DNA of 64,000 nucleotides from CAZJAH01 sp964544155 (GCA_964544155.1 CAZJAH010000011.1:11936-75935); one strand, 5' to 3'. Counted from the first letter of the stretch, positions 34,562 through 43,546 are shown. A program made the numbers and translations. The notes: generated by a model from the sequence alone, not told the origin.

Positions 34562-35815
34562 TTAAGCCCGCTCCTTATCACTTTTAAGTTTAAGCTCAGG
34601 GGGCTGTTCATTTTCTATTGTTTCCCGGGTGATAAGGCATTTTGCAATGTCGTTCCTGTCAGGCAGGTCGTACATTATGGGAAGCATTATCTCTTCAACG
34701 ATCGATCTCAACGCCCTCGCGCCGGTTTTCCTGGATTGAGCTCTCTTCACTATTATATCCAACGCGTCATCATCAAACTGAAGCTCAATATCCTCATAAT
34801 CCAAAAGCTTCCTGAATTGCTTTATCACGGCGTTTTTGGGATTGATAAGAATTGATTTCATCGCATCATCGCTAAGATCGCTGAGCGGTGCTACTACGGG
34901 CATTCTGCCAATGAGCTCGGGAATAAAACCAAATTTAAGAATATCGTCCGGTTCCGCGTTTTTGAGCAAGCCGTAGCTTTCCTCAATTGCTTTATCCGGA
35001 TCGGCGGTAAAGCCTATGGTAGAAGTCCTTAGCCTGCGTGCTATTATCCTTTCCAGGCCAACGAACGCGCCACCGCAAATAAACAATATATTGCTTGTAT
35101 CGATGTGGATGAGCGGCTGCTCGGGATGCTTCCGCCCGCCTTTGGGGGGGACTCCGGCCTTTGTGCCTTCAAGTATTTTAAGCAGAGCCTGCTGAACGCC
35201 TTCGCCCGAAACATCACGGGTAATGGAACTGGATTCGCTCTTTCGCCCGATTTTATCAATCTCGTCTATATAAATGATGCCCTTTTCGGCTAGTTCAACA
35301 TTGTAATTGGCATTCTGAATTAACTGCAGGAGTACTGTTTCCACATCGTCGCCAACGTAGCCGGCCTCGGTTATTGTTGTGGCGTCAGCGATGGCGAAGG
35401 GTACTTTGAGTATTCTTGCCAGTGTTTTAGCCAGAAGCGTTTTACCCACGCCTGTCGGGCCAATGAGTAGTATATTGCTTTTTTCAAGTTCGACATCCTC
35501 GAATTCTGGTGAGGAGTTCTGAATGCCGATTCTCTTGTAGTGGTTATAAACCGCTACCGACAGAACTCTCTTGGCATAATCCTGGCCAATGACGTAGTCA
35601 TCCAGGGCTTTTGTGATTTCCGAGGGTTTGGGAAGCTCGGTACCCAGCCTTGCTTCCATCGTTTTTAATTCATTCCGCCTGATTATATCCATAGAATTAT
35701 TCACGCAAATATCGCAAATAAAAATCTTGCCGGGCCCTTCGATAAGGTTTTTCACCTCGTTTGAGCCGCGGCCGCAGAATGAACAAATAATTTTATCCTG
35801 TGTTTTCTTTCCCAT
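34562..35815 (-). CDS. clpX: ATP-dependent Clp protease ATPase subunit ClpX
   Basis: AAA+ unfoldase that delivers substrates to ClpP. 417 residues: a four-cysteine zinc domain (CSFCGRGSNEV then CDIC, residues 11-37), Walker A GPTGVGKTLLAKTLA, Walker B IIYIDEIDKIG, the pore loop GYVGDDVE, sensor-1 and the C-terminal LIGRMPVVAPL with GARALRSIVEEIMLP. Encoded nine bases after clpP on the same strand, so the pair is co-transcribed after tig. Confidence 0.98.
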   Translation of the reverse strand: MGKKTQDKIICSFCGRGSNEVKNLIEGPGKIFICDICVNNSMDIIRRNELKTMEARLGTELPKPSEITKALDDYVIGQDYAKRVLSVAVYNHYKRIGIQNSSPEFEDVELEKSNILLIGPTGVGKTLLAKTLARILKVPFAIADATTITEAGYVGDDVETVLLQLIQNANYNVELAEKGIIYIDEIDKIGRKSESSSITRDVSGEGVQQALLKILEGTKAGVPPKGGRKHPEQPLIHIDTSNILFICGGAFVGLERIIARRLRTSTIGFTADPDKAIEESYGLLKNAEPDDILKFGFIPELIGRMPVVAPLSDLSDDAMKSILINPKNAVIKQFRKLLDYEDIELQFDDDALDIIVKRAQSRKTGARALRSIVEEIMLPIMYDLPDRNDIAKCLITRETIENEQPPELKLKSDKERA

Positions 35816-35824
35816 GATTATCTT

Positions 35825-36466
35825 TTATTTTTCTTCGTCCTTTTTATCTTTTGGCTTGACGTCCATAGGTTTGTCAAGTATTTTATCAATAATTCCGTAA
35901 TCCTTGGCTTCCTGGGAAGTCATGTAATTATCCCTGTCAGCGTCTTTTAGTATCTGTTCTTTATTTTTGCCTGTATGTTTGGCGATTATATCATATAAAG
36001 TATCGCGCATTCTCATGATCTCACGGGCGTATATTTCTATATCGGCTGATTGGCCCTGAGTGCCGCCTGAAGGCTGATGCATGAGTATTCTGGTGTTCGG
36101 CAGGGCGAACCTTTTGCCCGGAGAACCAGCGCAGAGCAGAACCTGAGCCATTGAAGCGCCCATGCCCATGCAGATTGTCGAAACATCATTTTTGATAAAT
36201 TGCATGGTGTCATAAATAGCCAGCCCGGCGCTAACGCTGCCGCCCGGTGAGTTTATATACAGATTTATATCCTTATCAGGATCCTCGCTGGCAAGAAAAA
36301 GGAACTGCGCGATAACAAGGCTTGCCAGGCTATCATCAATCGGCTGTCCTATAAAGATGATATTCTCTTTCAGCAGCCTTGAATAAATATCATAGGAGCG
36401 TTCGCCCCTGCTTGTCTGCTCTATTACTATCGGTACCAAGTAATCATTCATTGGTTGATTCCCCAT
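35825..36466 (-). CDS. clpP: ATP-dependent Clp protease proteolytic subunit ClpP
   Basis: Serine protease forming the 14-subunit chamber. 213 residues. The catalytic triad is visible as Ser in GMGASMAQVLLCAG, His in LMHQPSGG and Asp in DADRDNYMTSQEA. INSPGGSVSAGLAIYDTM is the conserved oxyanion region. It lies between tig and clpX, the classical gene order, but the tig-clpP spacer carries a perfect inverted repeat (see that entry). Confidence 0.98.
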   Translation of the reverse strand: MGNQPMNDYLVPIVIEQTSRGERSYDIYSRLLKENIIFIGQPIDDSLASLVIAQFLFLASEDPDKDINLYINSPGGSVSAGLAIYDTMQFIKNDVSTICMGMGASMAQVLLCAGSPGKRFALPNTRILMHQPSGGTQGQSADIEIYAREIMRMRDTLYDIIAKHTGKNKEQILKDADRDNYMTSQEAKDYGIIDKILDKPMDVKPKDKKDEEK

Positions 36467-36471
36467 AAAAA

Positions 36472-36555
36472 ATACCTGTTATTAAGTTGGCAAAAAACTG
36501 GATAGTAAAAACGATTTACTCCCTTAGTTCTTTTAAACGCCTCTATAACAGGTAT
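36472..36555 (-). repeat. Perfect 11-bp inverted repeat in the tig-clpP spacer
   Basis: ATACCTGTTAT at 36472-36482 is the exact reverse complement of ATAACAGGTAT at 36545-36555, with 62 bases between. It lies wholly between the tig stop and the clpP start. In the mRNA it would form an A/U-rich stem with a large loop just upstream of clpP; a role in processing or in separating expression of the two genes is inference. Confidence 0.75.
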
Positions 36556-36575
36556 ATTCCGGATTTTGTATTTTA

Positions 36576-38123
36576 TTATTTTTTTTCGTCTTCGCTGTTT
36601 TCTTCGTCATGTTCATGATCATCTTCGTCATATTCATGATCATCTTCGTCATATTCATGATCATNNNNNNNNNNNNNNNNNNNNNNNNNNNNNNNNNNNN
36701 NNNNNNNNNNNNNNNNNNNNNNNNNNNNNNNNNNNNNNNNNNNNNNNNNNNNNNNNNNNNNNNNTTCATGATCATCTTCGTCATATTCATGATCATCTTC
36801 GTCATATTCATGATCATGATGATGGTGGCCGCCGCTATCGGAATGATAATGCCCATGCTCGTCGAATTCGACTTCGTTTGTTACTGCAAAATCAAGCAGG
36901 AGGTCCATAACCTTTTTGAGCAGAATATTGCTCATTATGTTCTGATTATCTCTAATTCTTTTTCTTAAGGCCTCCGGATCGCTCTTGGTACGTTCGGCTT
37001 CAGCCTGGACGATCTCTTCTATGTCGTGATCTTCAACTTCGATCTGTTCTTTTTCTATTATCATATTCCTGAGCAGTTCCCATTTGACCTGCCTTTCAGC
37101 TACCGGCTTTATGGATTCGCCCATTGTTTCTCTGGTAATGGTTTTTGCCGCTTCAGGGTTATGCTGATAGCGCCTTCTAAGATCCTCAATCATCGAATCT
37201 ATCACCTGATCAACTACGGATTGGGGCAGAGGCATATCTTCGTGCATATCCACAATTCTGTCGATCACCTGGGTTTCCATAGCCTGGCGGCTCTTTCTGT
37301 CCCATTCTTCCTGTAAGCGGAATCCTATTTCGGCTTTGAAATCTTCCGTATTATCGAATTTACCCTGTGTGTATTCTTTTACGAATTCATCATTGAATTC
37401 GCGTGGAATAAGCCTTTGTATGTCGTTGACACTAACTTCGTAAAGTGTATCCGGGGCGTTGTGGTCGTGCTCGCTCGGATTAAAAATGAATTTATCGCCG
37501 ATCTTAGTATTGATGATAGAGTGGCGCAATTCAGGCAGTACTGTTTGATCTGCCAGGTAAATGTTAAGGTCTTCAGATTTGCCGCCGATAACGGGGACTC
37601 TCGTATCGGGATCTATTTCCCGGAGGTTTACTCCAACAACGAACTGTTCGTCGGTCACCCGGTCGGAAATCTCAAAAGTTCCGTTATGAGTCCTGAGTTT
37701 GTCAATTTCTTCAAGGACTTCTTCATCACTTACAGAATGAACAGGCTCGTCTATTTCTAAGGATTTATAATCTTTCAGCTCGGTATCCGGAGGAGTATCG
37801 TAGCGGATTGCGAAAATAATTCCGTCATCAAGCATTTTGATATCATGCAAATGAGGCTGTCCGATTATCCGGAGCTCTTCTTCCTGAGCTGCTTTAGCGA
37901 AAACATCGGATACGATCTCTTCATGAGCTTCCAATTCGATCCTTTTTCCGAAGTATTGCTTAATGAGTTTAATCGGCACTTTGCCTTTGCGGAAACCCTT
38001 CAGGTCAATCTCCGGCTGGGCTTTTTTGTATGCTGCTTCGTAATAAGGCTTAAGCTCTTCATTGCTTAAAGTTACCTGCAATTCCTGTTCGGTGCCTTCA
38101 AGCTTGTTGATCTGTTTTTCCAA
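36576..38123 (-). CDS. tig: Trigger factor with Asp/Glu/His-rich repetitive C-terminal tail
   Basis: Ribosome-bound chaperone and prolyl isomerase. The ribosome-binding domain (1-115) has the GFRKGKVP signature; residues 150-240 correspond to the FKBP-like PPIase and the rest to the helical chaperone body. After about residue 420 a long tail begins with HGHYHSDSGGHHHHDHE and then repeats the heptapeptide DHEYDED until EHDEENSEDEKK. A 100-N gap interrupts the repeats, so the tail's real length is unknown. The start is TTG with AGGTGAG upstream. Typical trigger factors lack such a tail. First gene of tig-clpP-clpX. Confidence 0.93.
   Translation of the reverse strand: MEKQINKLEGTEQELQVTLSNEELKPYYEAAYKKAQPEIDLKGFRKGKVPIKLIKQYFGKRIELEAHEEIVSDVFAKAAQEEELRIIGQPHLHDIKMLDDGIIFAIRYDTPPDTELKDYKSLEIDEPVHSVSDEEVLEEIDKLRTHNGTFEISDRVTDEQFVVGVNLREIDPDTRVPVIGGKSEDLNIYLADQTVLPELRHSIINTKIGDKFIFNPSEHDHNAPDTLYEVSVNDIQRLIPREFNDEFVKEYTQGKFDNTEDFKAEIGFRLQEEWDRKSRQAMETQVIDRIVDMHEDMPLPQSVVDQVIDSMIEDLRRRYQHNPEAAKTITRETMGESIKPVAERQVKWELLRNMIIEKEQIEVEDHDIEEIVQAEAERTKSDPEALRKRIRDNQNIMSNILLKKVMDLLLDFAVTNEVEFDEHGHYHSDSGGHHHHDHEYDEDDHEYDEDDHEXXXXXXXXXXXXXXXXXXXXXXXXXXXXXXXXXXDHEYDEDDHEYDEDDHEHDEENSEDEKK
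36612..36664 (-). repeat. 21-base coding tandem repeat of tig, left of gap
   Basis: About 2.5 units of a 21-base repeat (plus strand TTCATGATCATCTTCGTCATA) coding on the minus strand for DHEYDED heptapeptides. Identical to the 53 bases at 36765-36817. Confidence 0.9.
36665..36764. other. Assembly gap of exactly 100 Ns inside tig
   Basis: Default-size scaffold spacer within the heptapeptide-repeat region of trigger factor. The flanks are the same tandem repeat, so the repeat number could not be resolved by assembly. Reading frame on both sides agrees. Confidence 0.97.
36765..36817 (-). repeat. 21-base coding tandem repeat of tig, right of gap
   Basis: Same 21-base units as left of the gap, 53 bases identical; then merges into a His-rich stretch (HHHHDHE). 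Confidence 0.9.
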
Positions 38124-38159
38124 AAACTCACCTGTATGTAAAATCTTTCAATAAATAAG

Positions 38160-38241
38160 TACGGACGGGGAGACTCGAACTCCCACGAGCTTCCTCACTA
38201 GATCCTAAATCTAGCGCGTCTACCAATTCCGCCACGTCCGC
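38160..38241 (-). tRNA. tRNA-Leu (anticodon TAG)
   Basis: 82-base type II tRNA on the minus strand. The acceptor stem GCGGACG pairs with CGTCCGT (G-U first pair), then A as discriminator. The anticodon stem CTAGA/TCTAG closes loop TTTAGGA, giving TAG. A long variable arm follows and the T arm reads GGGAGTTCGAGTCTCCC. CCA is not encoded. It lies just upstream of tig. Confidence 0.96.
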
Positions 38242-38393
38242 AAGTATACAAGTTACAAATATAATAAATCCCGGAAAGAAAATAAAACCTTTATAGCAAA
38301 AATCTCTTATTTTATCGGGAATATTAAGAGATATAACGGCTAAACAGTGATAATAACGACTGATTAGCGGTATTTTTATTAAATTTGAAGATA

Positions 38394-39734
38394 ATGAGTA
38401 AAGATCATAAGTATAACTCGCTGGTTATCGGAGGAGGAATAGCCGGCATTTCTGCTGCCTTGCGTTTATCAGCAAAAGGTAAGAAAGTCCTGCTGGTTGA
38501 GGCTTCCGGAAGGCTCGGAGGCAGGGCCGGCAGCGTGAGCGATAAAAAGTCAGGCGAGCTGCTCGATACCGGACAGCATGTCATGACCGGCGCTTACAAA
38601 GATTTTTTTAAATTGCTGGATTTTCTGGGGATAAGGGATAAGGCCAGGCCTCAGGATGCTTTAAGGGTAGAATTCCGGCAGCCGGGCAGAAGCGGCTATG
38701 TACTGGATACCTCATTCCTGCCCGGTAAAGCGGGTATGATCGGCGGAATGATCAAAATGAAAGGCCTCAGCATTAGCTCTAAGCTTAGGGCAATCAGCCT
38801 TTTGGCAAAATTAAACAGTACAGTATCATTTACTGAAGGGCTTACTGTATTAGAATTTTTAAGTAAAGAAAAACAGACTCCCGAAATGATTCATAAATTT
38901 TGGGAACCACTTGTGCTTGCTACTCTTAATTCGTCACTGGATAAAGTTGCTGCTTCACTTTTCATTACCGTCATGAAGGAAGCATTCTTTTCGGATAAGG
39001 ATAATGCCAGGCTTTACTTTGCCGCACTCGATATGGGAAGTTTTTTTGATAGAACCGGATCCATATTAGAGGATAAGGGGGGAAAGCTTCTTTTAGAAAA
39101 AAAAGCTTCTGAAATAATTATTGATAAGGGCCTCGCAGCAGGAGTAAAACTCAGTTCCGGGGAGGTATACTATGCTGAGAGCGTTATATCTGCTCTACCG
39201 CCATTTATGCTGAAAAATCTCATTCCGGATATTTTTTCGGAAAAATTTAATTATTTGGAAAAATTCATCTATTCGCCGATAATTTCCATCTATTTGTGGT
39301 ATGGCCGGGATCCTGAACTGCCCATTTTTACCGCGTTGACGGGCACTAAAGTGCATTGGGTTTTTAACAGGCGAGCGATATTGGAAAAATCTGAGGTAGT
39401 TTACCCCGGCAGCCTTTCACTGACTATCAGCGCGGCAGATAAGATGGCCGCCATGCCTGCGAAACAGATCATTGATATAGCCCTGAAGGAACTCTCAGGC
39501 CTGTTCCATGAATTGAACGGCTACAAACCAGTACATTGGAAAATTTCCAGGGAAAATAAAGCTACTGTTCTATTAACTCCGGGATCCTTGAAACTTCGAC
39601 CGCTGCCTGTTACAGCCATACCCGGGCTCTACCTTGCAGGCGATTGGACCGATACCGGCCTGCCGGCCACGATTGAAAGCGCCGCGAAAAGCGGGAGATT
39701 AGCCGCAGAAGCTGTTGAAAATTACATAGATTAA
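38394..39734 (+). CDS. hpnE: Hydroxysqualene dehydroxylase-like FAD oxidoreductase (HpnE family)
   Basis: 446-residue flavoprotein. The dinucleotide site GGGIAGISAALRLSAKGKKVLLVEA is followed by GRLGGRAGSVSDKKSGELLDTG and QHVMTGAYKDFFKLLDFLG, the hallmark of HpnE/squalene-associated desaturases; the end IPGLYLAGDWTDTGLPATIE closes the FAD domain. HpnE reduces hydroxysqualene to squalene in the HpnCDE route, but no hpnC or hpnD is adjacent, so a carotenoid-related substrate is also possible. ATG at 38394 preferred over TTG at 38385. Confidence 0.8.
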   Translation: MSKDHKYNSLVIGGGIAGISAALRLSAKGKKVLLVEASGRLGGRAGSVSDKKSGELLDTGQHVMTGAYKDFFKLLDFLGIRDKARPQDALRVEFRQPGRSGYVLDTSFLPGKAGMIGGMIKMKGLSISSKLRAISLLAKLNSTVSFTEGLTVLEFLSKEKQTPEMIHKFWEPLVLATLNSSLDKVAASLFITVMKEAFFSDKDNARLYFAALDMGSFFDRTGSILEDKGGKLLLEKKASEIIIDKGLAAGVKLSSGEVYYAESVISALPPFMLKNLIPDIFSEKFNYLEKFIYSPIISIYLWYGRDPELPIFTALTGTKVHWVFNRRAILEKSEVVYPGSLSLTISAADKMAAMPAKQIIDIALKELSGLFHELNGYKPVHWKISRENKATVLLTPGSLKLRPLPVTAIPGLYLAGDWTDTGLPATIESAAKSGRLAAEAVENYID

Positions 39735-39756
39735 ATTTCGGCCAAAATATAGCGCA

Positions 39757-40281
39757 TCAGGCGGAGACCGGTTGCCTTTCAACTACCGCGACGCCCTGAA
39801 TATGATTAACTATCTTCACAAACATGTTCATATCCACATAGCGCACACATGTACCTGCCGGCAGCATTATTTCAAAATGATCATCTATCTTCAGGTAGTG
39901 ATTTTCTTTATAGCAGGTTTCTTTGCCTTTACCGATTATGAATAGCGTTCCTGAATTACCATCCTGATTTTTGAAATTTTGTGTGTATAGATAATTTTGG
40001 TAAGGAATATTTTCGGGGATGCAGTATTTACCTTTTAAGCGGGATACTATTAATGAAAGGTTATATTTTTCGCCTGTTTGAAGATTAAGCAGGTAAGGAT
40101 ATTCATTTATAATATCCATCTTGTAAATCCCGCGGCTTTCCAAAAGAAACAAACTGTCTGACGGCAATATGTAATTAATCCCCTTGATTTTGTGAAATTT
40201 TCGCAGTGCTATTTCATCATTTAAAAAGAATATTCCGCTTATTTTATTACGTTTTAAATTGTAAGCCAGATAGCGTCTCAT
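39757..40281 (-). CDS. Hypothetical protein, convergent with the HpnE-like gene
   Basis: About 174 residues; I do not recognise the family. No signal peptide or membrane helix is visible. The N-terminus is basic (MRRYLAYNLKRNK), and the body is rich in Tyr, Leu and Ile with predicted beta structure (FLLESRGIYKMD, YLLNLQTGEKYNLS, GTLFIIGKGKE, HFEIMLPAGTCVRYVDM). The ATG at 40281 has AAGGGA upstream, which supports it as a real gene over an upstream TTG. It is transcribed alone and ends 22 bases from the facing gene. Confidence 0.6.
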   Translation of the reverse strand: MRRYLAYNLKRNKISGIFFLNDEIALRKFHKIKGINYILPSDSLFLLESRGIYKMDIINEYPYLLNLQTGEKYNLSLIVSRLKGKYCIPENIPYQNYLYTQNFKNQDGNSGTLFIIGKGKETCYKENHYLKIDDHFEIMLPAGTCVRYVDMNMFVKIVNHIQGVAVVERQPVSA

Positions 40282-40552
40282 TATAGTTCCCTTTAGTAAC
40301 TGCAAAGATATTACATAAAAATAAATACAATATAATAAAACTCACCGATATATCCTATACTAAAATTCATTAAAAGATTATTTTTCTCAATTATTTATTA
40401 ACCAAAAATGAATATAATCCTGCTTAAACTATTCAACACAGATAACTGATGCATTTCATTAAGATTTAGGGACAAATAAATGAATAACAATTCACTTAAT
40501 TCGTTTAAACAAATGAAAGAAAATTAATTGTATCGATTTATCAGGGATAGTC

Positions 40553-42937
40553 ATGTCAGAAGAAAGATTTGTATTAGCATTTGATGAAATAAACGCTAAA
40601 GATACTTCCAAGGTAGGCGGAAAAAATTCATCACTTGGAGAAATGATCTCTAAGCTAAAATCAGGAGGCGTTAAAGTACCCGGCGGCTTTGCTACAACCG
40701 CTCATGCCTACAGGCAGGTTCTTAAGCAAAATGATATTCAAGAAAAAATAAAAGACAATATAGATAAACTGCATAAAAAGGAGAAAAACCTGCAGGAAAC
40801 AGGCCGTTCGCTCAGAAGGCTGTTCACTAATATTGATTTTTCGGATGAGTTCCGCCTTGCTGTAAAAGATGCATATGAGGATCTATGCAGAGAATACGGG
40901 GCGGAAGATGTCGATGTCGCCGTCAGGAGCAGCGCCACGGCGGAAGATCTGCCGGAAGCAAGCTTTGCCGGCCAGCAGGAAACCTTCCTTAACGTTTCCG
41001 GTATTGATGAAATAATGGATTCCATAAGGCAATGCTTTGCTTCGCTCTTTACCGACAGAGCTATCAGCTACCGCGAAGAAAACGGATTTGACCATCTTAA
41101 AGTTGCCCTCTCAGCCGGGGTGCAGAAAATGGTACGCTCTGATAAAGCCTGTTCAGGCGTGATGTTTTCAATTGATACCGAAACCGGATTCAGGGATTCG
41201 ATGATAATAGACAGCACATGGGGCCTCGGCGAAAATGTTGTTCAGGGAAGCGTTAACCCGGATGAATTTATGGTTTTCAAGCCGCTTTTAGATAAAAAAG
41301 AATTTTCTCCGATAATTAAAAAAGAACTCGGCGACAAAGAGAAAAAAATGATCTATTCGGGCAGGGGCAAAGGTAATACCAGGAATATTGATACAAGTAA
41401 AAAGGAGCGCCGAAGCTTTACTCTCAGCGATAATGAAATTTTGAAACTGGCAAAATGGGGAGTAGAAATTGAAAAATATTATGAAAAACCTATGGATATG
41501 GAATGGGCAAAAGACGGCATCGATAACGAGATCTATATAGTGCAGGCCCGCCCTGAAACTGTGCAGTCGCAGAAAACCGCTGAATCGCTGAAAAGCTATT
41601 CTTTAGATGAAAAAGGCGAGATCCTTATTGAAGGAATTGCAATAGGTGAAGCCATTGCAAGCGGAAAAGCGCAGATCATTAAAAGCAGCGATGAAATTGA
41701 CCGGTTCGAGGACGGCAGTATACTTATTACAGGAATGACTGACCCGGACTGGGTGCCTATTATGAAAAAAGCCGCCGGTATTATAACCGATCATGGCGGC
41801 AGGACGAGCCACGCCGCCATTGTCAGCCGCGAATTGGGAATTCCGGCAGTGATTGGAACGGACGAAGCCACAGATACAATTGACGACGGCATGGAGATAA
41901 CTCTATCCTGCGCCGAAGGAGATAAGGGGAGAATTTACAAAGGCCTGCTGGAATACAGCGCAAGCGATGTCGACCTTAGCAAAATACCCGGAACGAAAAC
42001 TGAGATTATGATGAACATCGCCAGCCCGTCAGCGGCTTTTCGCTGGTGGAAACTGCCAACAGACGGTATAGGGCTTGCCAGGATGGAATTTATTATAAAT
42101 AATATTATAAAAATTCACCCTAACGCATTGATTGATTATAATAAATTGGAGGATAAGGAAGTCAAAAAGCAGATCAGAGAATTAACCGCGGCATACAGGG
42201 ATAAAGAGGAATACTTTATAGATAATTTATCGCAGGGGATTGCGCGCATAGCCGCAAGTGTTTACCCAAAAGATGTAATTGTCAGGATGAGTGACTTTAA
42301 ATCGAACGAATACGCCGATCTAATTGGCGGGGAAGCTTATGAACCGGATGAAGAAAACCCGATGCTGGGATTCCGCGGGGCTTCCAGATATTATAGCGAT
42401 GATTACCGCGAAGGCTTCGCGCTTGAATGTGCCGCCATAAAACGTGCCCGTGAACTAATCGGGCTGGATAATGTGGTGGTAATGATTCCATTCTGCCGCA
42501 CACTCGATGAAGCCGATAATGTGCTCAAAACAATGTCGGAATACGGCCTTACAAGGGGAGAGAAGGGACTGCGTGTGTATGTTATGGCGGAAATTCCTTC
42601 AAATATCATACTTGCGGAGGAATACGCGGACAGGTTTGACGGATTCTCCATAGGAACAAATGACCTTACCCAGCTTGTGCTTGGTGTGGACAGGGATTCT
42701 GAAAAACTTTCGGATCTATTCGATGAAAGAGACCCCGCCGTGAAAAAGAGCATCGCCGAACTGATCGAAAAGGCGCACAGGAAAAATACAAAAGTCGGTA
42801 TTTGCGGCCAGGCGCCGAGTGACCACGAGGATTTCGCCGCATTCCTTGTGGAGCAGGGGATAGATTCAATTTCTTTAAATCCGGATACGCTTGTTTCTGT
42901 CAAGAAAAGAGTCAGCAGGGAGGAAAGCCGGCGGTAA
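40553..42937 (+). CDS. ppsA: Phosphoenolpyruvate synthase
   Basis: Converts pyruvate, ATP and water to phosphoenolpyruvate, AMP and phosphate, a gluconeogenic step. 794 residues, normal. The N-terminal ATP-grasp-like domain holds VGGKNSSLGEMISKL and VAVRSSATAEDLPEASFAGQ; the swivelling His domain contains the phosphorylated His of HGGRTSHAAIV (about residue 418); the C-terminal TIM barrel holds GFRGASRYY, GTNDLTQLVLGVDRDS and the ICGQAPSD catalytic Cys region. The facing 2-oxoacid:ferredoxin oxidoreductase operon makes or uses the oxoacids of the same pathway. Confidence 0.96.
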   Translation: MSEERFVLAFDEINAKDTSKVGGKNSSLGEMISKLKSGGVKVPGGFATTAHAYRQVLKQNDIQEKIKDNIDKLHKKEKNLQETGRSLRRLFTNIDFSDEFRLAVKDAYEDLCREYGAEDVDVAVRSSATAEDLPEASFAGQQETFLNVSGIDEIMDSIRQCFASLFTDRAISYREENGFDHLKVALSAGVQKMVRSDKACSGVMFSIDTETGFRDSMIIDSTWGLGENVVQGSVNPDEFMVFKPLLDKKEFSPIIKKELGDKEKKMIYSGRGKGNTRNIDTSKKERRSFTLSDNEILKLAKWGVEIEKYYEKPMDMEWAKDGIDNEIYIVQARPETVQSQKTAESLKSYSLDEKGEILIEGIAIGEAIASGKAQIIKSSDEIDRFEDGSILITGMTDPDWVPIMKKAAGIITDHGGRTSHAAIVSRELGIPAVIGTDEATDTIDDGMEITLSCAEGDKGRIYKGLLEYSASDVDLSKIPGTKTEIMMNIASPSAAFRWWKLPTDGIGLARMEFIINNIIKIHPNALIDYNKLEDKEVKKQIRELTAAYRDKEEYFIDNLSQGIARIAASVYPKDVIVRMSDFKSNEYADLIGGEAYEPDEENPMLGFRGASRYYSDDYREGFALECAAIKRARELIGLDNVVVMIPFCRTLDEADNVLKTMSEYGLTRGEKGLRVYVMAEIPSNIILAEEYADRFDGFSIGTNDLTQLVLGVDRDSEKLSDLFDERDPAVKKSIAELIEKAHRKNTKVGICGQAPSDHEDFAAFLVEQGIDSISLNPDTLVSVKKRVSREESRR

Positions 42938-42959
42938 ATCTGCTGTAAATAATAGCAAA

Positions 42960-42985
42960 GCCGCCTTTGCGGGGCGGCCTTGTTT
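42960..42985. terminator. Possible bidirectional terminator between ppsA and the oxidoreductase operon
   Basis: Six-pair stem GCCGCC/GGCGGC with a seven-base loop lies between the convergent genes. T tracts on both sides are interrupted, so it is only a moderate terminator. Confidence 0.5.
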
Positions 42986-43008
42986 ATATCGCATTGTTAT
43001 TTATTCGA

Positions 43009-43545
43009 TTAATTTACCTGGCTCATTCCCAGTTCAAAAGCTTCCCTGTTAAGAGGGATAAGCTTGTGGTACCTTTCGGGAAGAACCTGCTCGAGGGCTT
43101 TCATGACTGTTTCAACCTTTACGGTTGATGTAGCTTTGATAAAACTGCCGAGCATAAGCATATTCAGCACTTTGATGTTTTTCAATTTTGCGGCTTCCTG
43201 GCTGCCTGGTATAGCGTGAATATTGATGTCCTCGCGTGTAGGCGGCTTCAGTATGTTAGTGGAATCATAAAAAAGGTGTCCGCCGTTTTTTACTTTAGAT
43301 TCGAATTTATCAACAGAAGGCTGGTTAAGAGCAATAACCGAATCAAACTTTGAAATGATCGGCGAGCTAATCAGCTTATCCGAAACAATAGTAATGGCGT
43401 TTGCGGTACCTCCCCTCATTTCCGGGCCGTATGAAGGCATCCAGCATACTTCTTTTTCTTCAAGCATACCCGCGTAAGCCAGAATCATTCCCATAGATAA
43501 AACGCCTTGTCCGCCGAATCCGGCGAAAATTGCTTCCTGTGTCAT
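43009..43545 (-). CDS. 2-oxoacid:ferredoxin oxidoreductase, gamma subunit
   Basis: 178-residue subunit that with the alpha, beta and delta subunits forms a CoA-dependent 2-oxoacid:ferredoxin oxidoreductase, reversibly converting an oxoacid to acyl-CoA, CO2 and reduced ferredoxin. The start EAIFAGFGGQGVLSMGMILAY and GPEMRGGTANAITIVSD are characteristic of gamma subunits. The gene begins one base after the beta gene's stop and closes the operon. The specific substrate (2-oxoglutarate or branched-chain oxoacid) is not settled by this subunit. Confidence 0.9.
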   Translation of the reverse strand: MTQEAIFAGFGGQGVLSMGMILAYAGMLEEKEVCWMPSYGPEMRGGTANAITIVSDKLISSPIISKFDSVIALNQPSVDKFESKVKNGGHLFYDSTNILKPPTREDINIHAIPGSQEAAKLKNIKVLNMLMLGSFIKATSTVKVETVMKALEQVLPERYHKLIPLNREAFELGMSQVN

Positions 43546-43546
43546 A

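Noticed and set aside
36533..36968. Open frames on both strands across the N gap of tig (repeats of HDHLR, FVIFMII, NMTKMIM)
   Set aside because: They are other-frame readings of the 21-base repeat; only the trigger-factor frame joins a real protein.
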